Source: Marinoscillum sp040218045
Lineage (GTDB): Bacteria > Bacteroidota > Bacteroidia > Cytophagales > Cyclobacteriaceae
Length of the DNA: 64,000 bases
Direction of reading: 5' to 3'
Assembly (NCBI GenBank): GCA_040218045.1
Contig: JAVJQA010000019.1
Span: 186,001-250,000 of the forward strand
Positions 60,306-64,000 of this stretch are shown here, piece after piece. The notes beneath the pieces were generated by a model. That model did not search any database and was not told where the DNA came from. It saw nothing but the letters and a program-made list of their open reading frames with translations. The position numbers and the translations under genes were made by a program. How positions within the stretch are numbered: position 1 is the first letter of the stretch; each line of letters starts with the position of its first letter.

Positions 60306-60350
60306 CTGATCTGGCAAATCATTACAAATGACCCTCAAAGAAGCGGCGAC
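60306..60350 (+). repeat. 45 bp direct repeat, left copy
   Basis: CTGATCTGGCAAATCATTAC... to AAGCGGCGAC is repeated at 60745-60789 with a single mismatch. The two copies bracket the toxin-antitoxin remnant. Confidence 0.7.
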
Positions 60351-60449
60351 TATAAATTGTCGACCGTAAACCCTGCTACGGAGCTTTATTTTAAATCTTT
60401 AAACTATATTCTTAAAGGTTGAGTGCTACTATTTTTTAACTTTATTGTC

Positions 60450-60629
60450 ATGGACAAGAACAAAGTGCTTGAAACCCTTGAACAACTCCCAGATGAGTTC
60501 TCTACCGAGGAACTTATTGATAAACTCCTATTTGTAGAAAAGGTTGAGCAAGGTTTAAGAGATGTAGAAGAGGGAAAAGTTATCTCTCTCAATACAGCGA
60601 AGGAACGTTTTAATGCCAAATGGAAATAA
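60450..60629 (+). CDS. Antitoxin-like small protein
   Basis: A 59-residue acidic protein beginning MDKNKVLETLEQLPDEF and continuing STEELIDKLLFVEKVEQGL, ending LNTAKERFNAKWK. The pattern, an N-terminal helical segment then a short toxin-binding tail, is that of the small antitoxins partnered with ParE/RelE toxins in Bacteroidota. The next frame, overlapping its last 10 bases, encodes the beginning of such a toxin. The toxin is cut short, so this may be an orphan antitoxin. Confidence 0.7.
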   Translation: MDKNKVLETLEQLPDEFSTEELIDKLLFVEKVEQGLRDVEEGKVISLNTAKERFNAKWK

Positions 60630-60718
60630 CACTAGCTGAATCCGCTTGGAACGGCCTGGATTCAATAGCAAATTATATTGCTCAATATTCTCCGCGATCC
60701 ATGGAGCTAAATTGCTAG
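60620..60718 (+). pseudogene. Truncated ParE/RelE-type toxin (32 codons)
   Basis: The frame starts at an ATG inside the end of the antitoxin gene and reads MEITLAESAWNGLDSIANYI then AQYSPRSMELNC before a stop. This matches the first third of ParE-type toxins (x-A-x-x-DLDSIADYIAQxSPR). The remaining 60 or so residues with the catalytic strands are absent, so the toxin is dead. Confidence 0.65.
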
Positions 60719-60744
60719 ATTAAATCACCCGGTCAAGTGCAGCG

Positions 60745-60789
60745 CTGATCTGGCAAATCATTACAAATGACCCTCAAAGAAGTGGCGAC
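60745..60789 (+). repeat. 45 bp direct repeat, right copy
   Basis: It is the right copy of the repeat at 60306-60350. It is followed by GGCGAC-ATACAATT-GTCGCC, a hairpin that may also end transcription of the aceEF operon arriving from the other strand. Confidence 0.7.
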
Positions 60790-60812
60790 ATACAATTGTC
60801 GCCAGCAATACC

Positions 60813-62216
60813 TCAACCCATTACCAGATTCATCGGCTCTTCCAGAGCTTCGCATATCCAGCGGAGAAAACGAGCTGAATTGGCTCCGTCAATCACCCTA
60901 TGGTCGTATGAAAGGGCCAGAGGCAGCACTGATTTTTTAAAAAGCTCATCATCCTCATCCACGTCTAGCTTCTGGGTAGTTCTGGATACACCGAGTATGG
61001 CTACCTGAGGAGGAAAAATGACCGGCGTGAATCCGGTGCCGCCGATTCCACCCAGATTAGAAATGGTAATGTTGCCGCCCTGCATTTCGTCTTTCTTGAG
61101 TTTTTTATTCCGGGCTTTTTCAGCCAGTTCGGTCATCTCTTCCGCGATTGCAATAATCGGTTTCTCATTGGTTTTTTTGATGATAGGGATCATCAGGCCG
61201 TGGGGTGTATCTGCGGCTATGCCTATGTTGAAGTATTTTTTTAGTATAAGTTCATTTCTCTCATAATCCAGACTGCTGTTGAAATCCGGGAATTTTTCCA
61301 GTCCCATGGAGAGTACTTTTATCAGTACGGCCGTTAGCGTAATCTTTGATTCTTCTTTTTCATTCGTCTTTTCCAGAAAGTCCATAAGCTGGGTGATATC
61401 CGCTTCATCAAACTGAGTGACATGCGGAATATTCGTCCACGATAGGGTGGTGGTTTTGGCGGTTGCTTTTCTGATGGAGGATAGGGGGACGCTCTCTGTC
61501 TCGCCCCACTGGCTAAAGTCCGGGAGCTCTATTTTATTGGGCTGGTCATTTGAAGGCTTTTGCACGCCTTGTCCGGTAATCAGTTTTTTGGCATGAGCCA
61601 TTACATCCTCACGGGTGATCCGGTTGTCGTCATTGGCATCTGGCTTTACTGATTGGATTTTGATGCCAAGCTCACGTGCAAGTTGCTTGGCCAGAGGAGC
61701 AGCAGGCACATCAGCTGTATCAGTTTGAGGTTCTTTTTTGTCCTCTTCTTCGTCCGGTATATCTTTCGCTTCTTCTTTTGGCTTTTCTTTTTTCTGCTCG
61801 TCCCCATCATCCTTATCTTCATCATCTTTGTCTTCATTTTGAGGCTGCTCTTGATCGGGTTCTTCTTCAGTTTTTTTGTCGGCTTTCTTTTTTTTAGACG
61901 TTTCTTCAGTCTCTTCGTCTGTTTCCTTCTCGTTGGATGACTCTTTTCCATCATCATCACCTTCTTTGTCCTGCCCGTTGCTCACCTCCATGATCAGCAG
62001 TACATCGCCTGTTTTGATTGAGTCACTTTCCTTTACCCGTATTTCCACAATGGTGCCAGCTTCTTCAGCCGGTACCTCTACAGTGGCTTTATCACTGTCC
62101 ACAGCTATTAGTGAGTCTTCTTCTTTTACTTCATCACCTTCGCTTACCAGGATGTCAGCAATCACTGCTTCATCACTGTCCTCAGAGATTTTGGGTAGTT
62201 TGATTTCCTTTTGCAT
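60813..62216 (-). CDS. aceF: Pyruvate dehydrogenase E2, dihydrolipoamide acetyltransferase
   Basis: A 467-residue E2 subunit. One lipoyl domain (about 1-78) carries the lipoylated lysine in VDSDKATVEVP. A very charged Glu/Asp/Lys linker of about 90 residues follows, in place of the usual Ala/Pro linker. The peripheral subunit-binding domain is at about 150-190 (PLAKQLARELGI, RITREDVMAHAK). The catalytic domain (about 235-467) ends with the active-site motif SYDHRVIDGA. It moves acetyl groups from lipoyl-lysine to CoA. The gene lies 12 bases after the E1 gene on the same strand, so aceE-aceF form an operon. Confidence 0.93.
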   Translation of the reverse strand: MQKEIKLPKISEDSDEAVIADILVSEGDEVKEEDSLIAVDSDKATVEVPAEEAGTIVEIRVKESDSIKTGDVLLIMEVSNGQDKEGDDDGKESSNEKETDEETEETSKKKKADKKTEEEPDQEQPQNEDKDDEDKDDGDEQKKEKPKEEAKDIPDEEEDKKEPQTDTADVPAAPLAKQLARELGIKIQSVKPDANDDNRITREDVMAHAKKLITGQGVQKPSNDQPNKIELPDFSQWGETESVPLSSIRKATAKTTTLSWTNIPHVTQFDEADITQLMDFLEKTNEKEESKITLTAVLIKVLSMGLEKFPDFNSSLDYERNELILKKYFNIGIAADTPHGLMIPIIKKTNEKPIIAIAEEMTELAEKARNKKLKKDEMQGGNITISNLGGIGGTGFTPVIFPPQVAILGVSRTTQKLDVDEDDELFKKSVLPLALSYDHRVIDGANSARFLRWICEALEEPMNLVMG

Positions 62217-62228
62217 AGCTGTAGATAA

Positions 62229-64000
62229 TTATTTGATGTCCATTTTTTTGAGGTAATTGTCAGATTCCTTTTTTGTTAGTTTTTTGGCCTGTCTTAACGC
62301 TTTTATGGTAGCTAGGACTATGTAGTCAGCATTCACTTTAAAGTGCCTGCGAAGTGCTGGAGTGCTGTCGCTTTGTCCAAAGCCGTCCGTGCCCAGTACT
62401 ACAAATTCGCCAGGTATCCAACTTGATACTGACAAAGGCAGGGCTTTCACATAATCCGTTGCTGCCACGAAAAGCTCTCCCTGATCTTCGAGGGTTTTTT
62501 GCAGGTAATTCTTTTTGGTTTGACCTCCATTCAGGTTTTGGTTTTGAATGTCAATAGCATTGTCATAGAGCGCTTTGTAGCTGGTAACACTCCAATTGTT
62601 GGTAGGTATATCAAACCCTTCCAGCATCTCCGCAGCCTTTATTACTTCCTCCATGATGGCACCACTTCCGAGAAGGTTCACTTTTATATCGGCGTTTTTC
62701 CGCTTGTTTGATTTCTGATAGGCGTATAGTCCCTTCATGATTCCGTCCTCTGCGCCTTTCGGTATTTTAGGCATGGGGTACGACTGGTTGGTGATGGTGA
62801 GGTAGTAAAATACATCCTGTTCATCGTAATACATTTCCTTGATTCCCTCCCGAACGATCACGGCAGTTTCGTAAGCAAAGGCCGGGTCATAAGCTTTCAC
62901 CGTAGGGAATGCGAGTGCATTCAGGTGGCTTTGACCGTCGAGATGTTGCAAGCCTTCTCCTGAGAGTGACGTACGACCAGAAATCCCGCCAATCAGGAAA
63001 CCTTTAGCCCTGGCGTCACTAGCTGCCCATATAAAGTCCCCGATTCGCTGAAAGCCAAACATGCTATAGAAAGAATAGAATGGGATCGTGTAACTGTCCA
63101 AGGTCATGTGGCTGGTGCCTGCGGCAATGAAGGACGAAATGGCGCCAGCCTCCGTGATACCTCCTCAATGATTTTGCCGGATTTTTGCTCGTTGTAAAAG
63201 AGCAAGCTGTCCTTGTCCACCGGTTCGTACTTTTGACCCTGAGAGGCGTATATACCAGCACCCTTATATAGCGAGTCCATGCCGAAAGTCCGGGCTTCAT
63301 CTGGGATAATAGGTACCACCAGCTTCCCAATGTTTTTGTCTTTCATCAGGTTGGTGAGGAGCTTTACAAAGGCACCAGTAGTCGAAACTTCTGTTTTGCC
63401 TGTTCCTTTGAGGAACTCAGCATAAGTATCTTTAGCAGGGAGCTTGATCTTTTTTGCTAAAACCTCCCGCTTAGGCAAGGTGCCATCGAGGCTTTCTCTT
63501 CTTTCTTTCAGGTACTTGTATTCTTCTGATTCTTTATCAAACCTGAAATAAGGTATGTGATCTCCACTAAGCGCTTTATCTTTAATAGGGATTTTCAATA
63601 CATCCCGAAATGCCTTCAGCTGTTCTTCTTTAAATTTCTTTTTTTTGTGGCTTACGTTGCTGGCCTCTCCGGCACTGCCTTGTTTGTATCCTTTTACAGT
63701 TTGGGCCAGTATGGCTGTGGGGCCGTCATCGTAGTTCATAGCAGCGCTGTATGCTGCGTATAGTTTGAGCGGATCATGCCCACCACGATCGAGTTCCTGC
63801 AGGGCCTCATCATCCAAATCCTCAATGAGCTCTGACAATTCACCGTCAAATAATTTTTCCCGCAATTCATCGGCAGAAGCCCCTACCAGTCCTTGTAGGT
63901 CTCCATCTACTAATTCAGTGAATTTTTTTGCCAGCTTATTTCCTTTGTCTTTTTCAATGATCGAGTCCCAGTGATGGCTCCATATCACTTTTATTACGTT
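62229..64000 (-). CDS. aceE: Pyruvate dehydrogenase E1, single-chain type (partial, frameshifted)
   Basis: It is the larger 3' part of an AceE-type E1; the 5' end lies beyond base 64000. The part read from 64000 to about 63160 shows KVIWSHHWDSIIEKDKGN, DGPTAILAQTVKGYKQG, VPIIPDEARTFGMDSLYKGAG and LLFYNEQKSGKIIEE. The second part, to 62229, shows FYSMFGFQRIGDFIWAASDARA, GGISGRTSLSGEGLQHLDG and LGTDGFGQSD. The two are in different frames. Restoring one base near 63160 gives the expected bridge (GITEAGAISSFIAAGTSHM). This is either a sequencing error or a real one-base loss. E1 decarboxylates pyruvate with thiamine diphosphate and loads the E2 lipoyl group. Confidence 0.9.

Noticed and set aside
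61653..61940. Hydrophobic Phe-rich frame on the + strand opposite aceF
   Set aside because: It is the antisense of the Glu/Lys-rich linker of E2; the apparent membrane helices are a coding shadow.

Overview
The window is a chromosome segment of a Bacteroidota bacterium, most likely a (marine) member of the Cytophagales. The evidence is SusC/SusD pairs, three type IX secretion (T9SS) C-terminal sorting domains, many Cys lipoproteins, FecR/ECF-sigma control, a single-chain pyruvate dehydrogenase E1, and dispersed palindromes typical of the phylum. Genus cannot be named from the sequence alone.

Bases 1-33536 form one large polysaccharide utilisation locus (PUL), almost all on the + strand, for a beta-1,4-mannan, probably (acetylated) glucomannan. 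Part one (1-9831) encodes a GH3 (cut by the window edge), two GH5 enzymes, a cytochrome c/PQQ-type sugar dehydrogenase, a GH2 and a clan GH-A enzyme with CBM6. A 0.9 kb gap follows, holding a decayed group II intron. Next come an ECF sigma factor and a FecR anti-sigma factor, a SusC with an N-terminal STN signalling domain, SusD, and a third surface lipoprotein. Then come three GH26 mannanase-type enzymes (lipoprotein, T9SS-secreted with CBM6, and periplasmic) and a DUF5060 glycosidase. The last part is catabolic: GH130 mannosyl-glucose phosphorylase, GPH symporter, esterase, mannobiose/cellobiose 2-epimerase, a large second PQQ-type dehydrogenase and a Tat-exported sugar isomerase-like lipoprotein. 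Working model: surface cleavage, SusCD import, periplasmic trimming and deacetylation, uptake of disaccharides, epimerisation of Man-Man to Man-Glc, then phosphorolysis.

Bases 33537-37650 look like an accessory region. Two small orphan genes (DUF4375/MORN-like and DUF2199), and probably a third (VOC), are arranged like integron cassettes. Each of the first two is bounded by a GTT core at its start and the exact reverse complement next to its stop codon, followed by an imperfect palindrome of roughly 115-130 bp. A GNAT/DUF1778 toxin-antitoxin pair with direct-repeat operators follows. No integrase lies in the window.

Bases 37785-48427 carry a TolB/TPR/AraC-type regulator, an oxidoreductase, small membrane and outer-membrane proteins, a leucine-rich-repeat lipoprotein, two paralogous serine hydrolases, and an ABC-F ATPase behind a possible attenuator leader. 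Bases 48428-58300 are rich in repeats: a 140 bp palindrome, a MITE-like element, and a 100-170 bp dispersed repeat that precedes several orphan genes. This stretch also holds a Crp/Fnr regulator, an alpha/beta hydrolase, HigBA and several unknown lipoproteins or membrane proteins. The window ends with a K+/H+ antiporter, a broken toxin-antitoxin remnant between direct repeats, and aceF/aceE on the - strand, where aceE carries an apparent one-base frameshift.

No tRNA, rRNA or CRISPR array was recognised.
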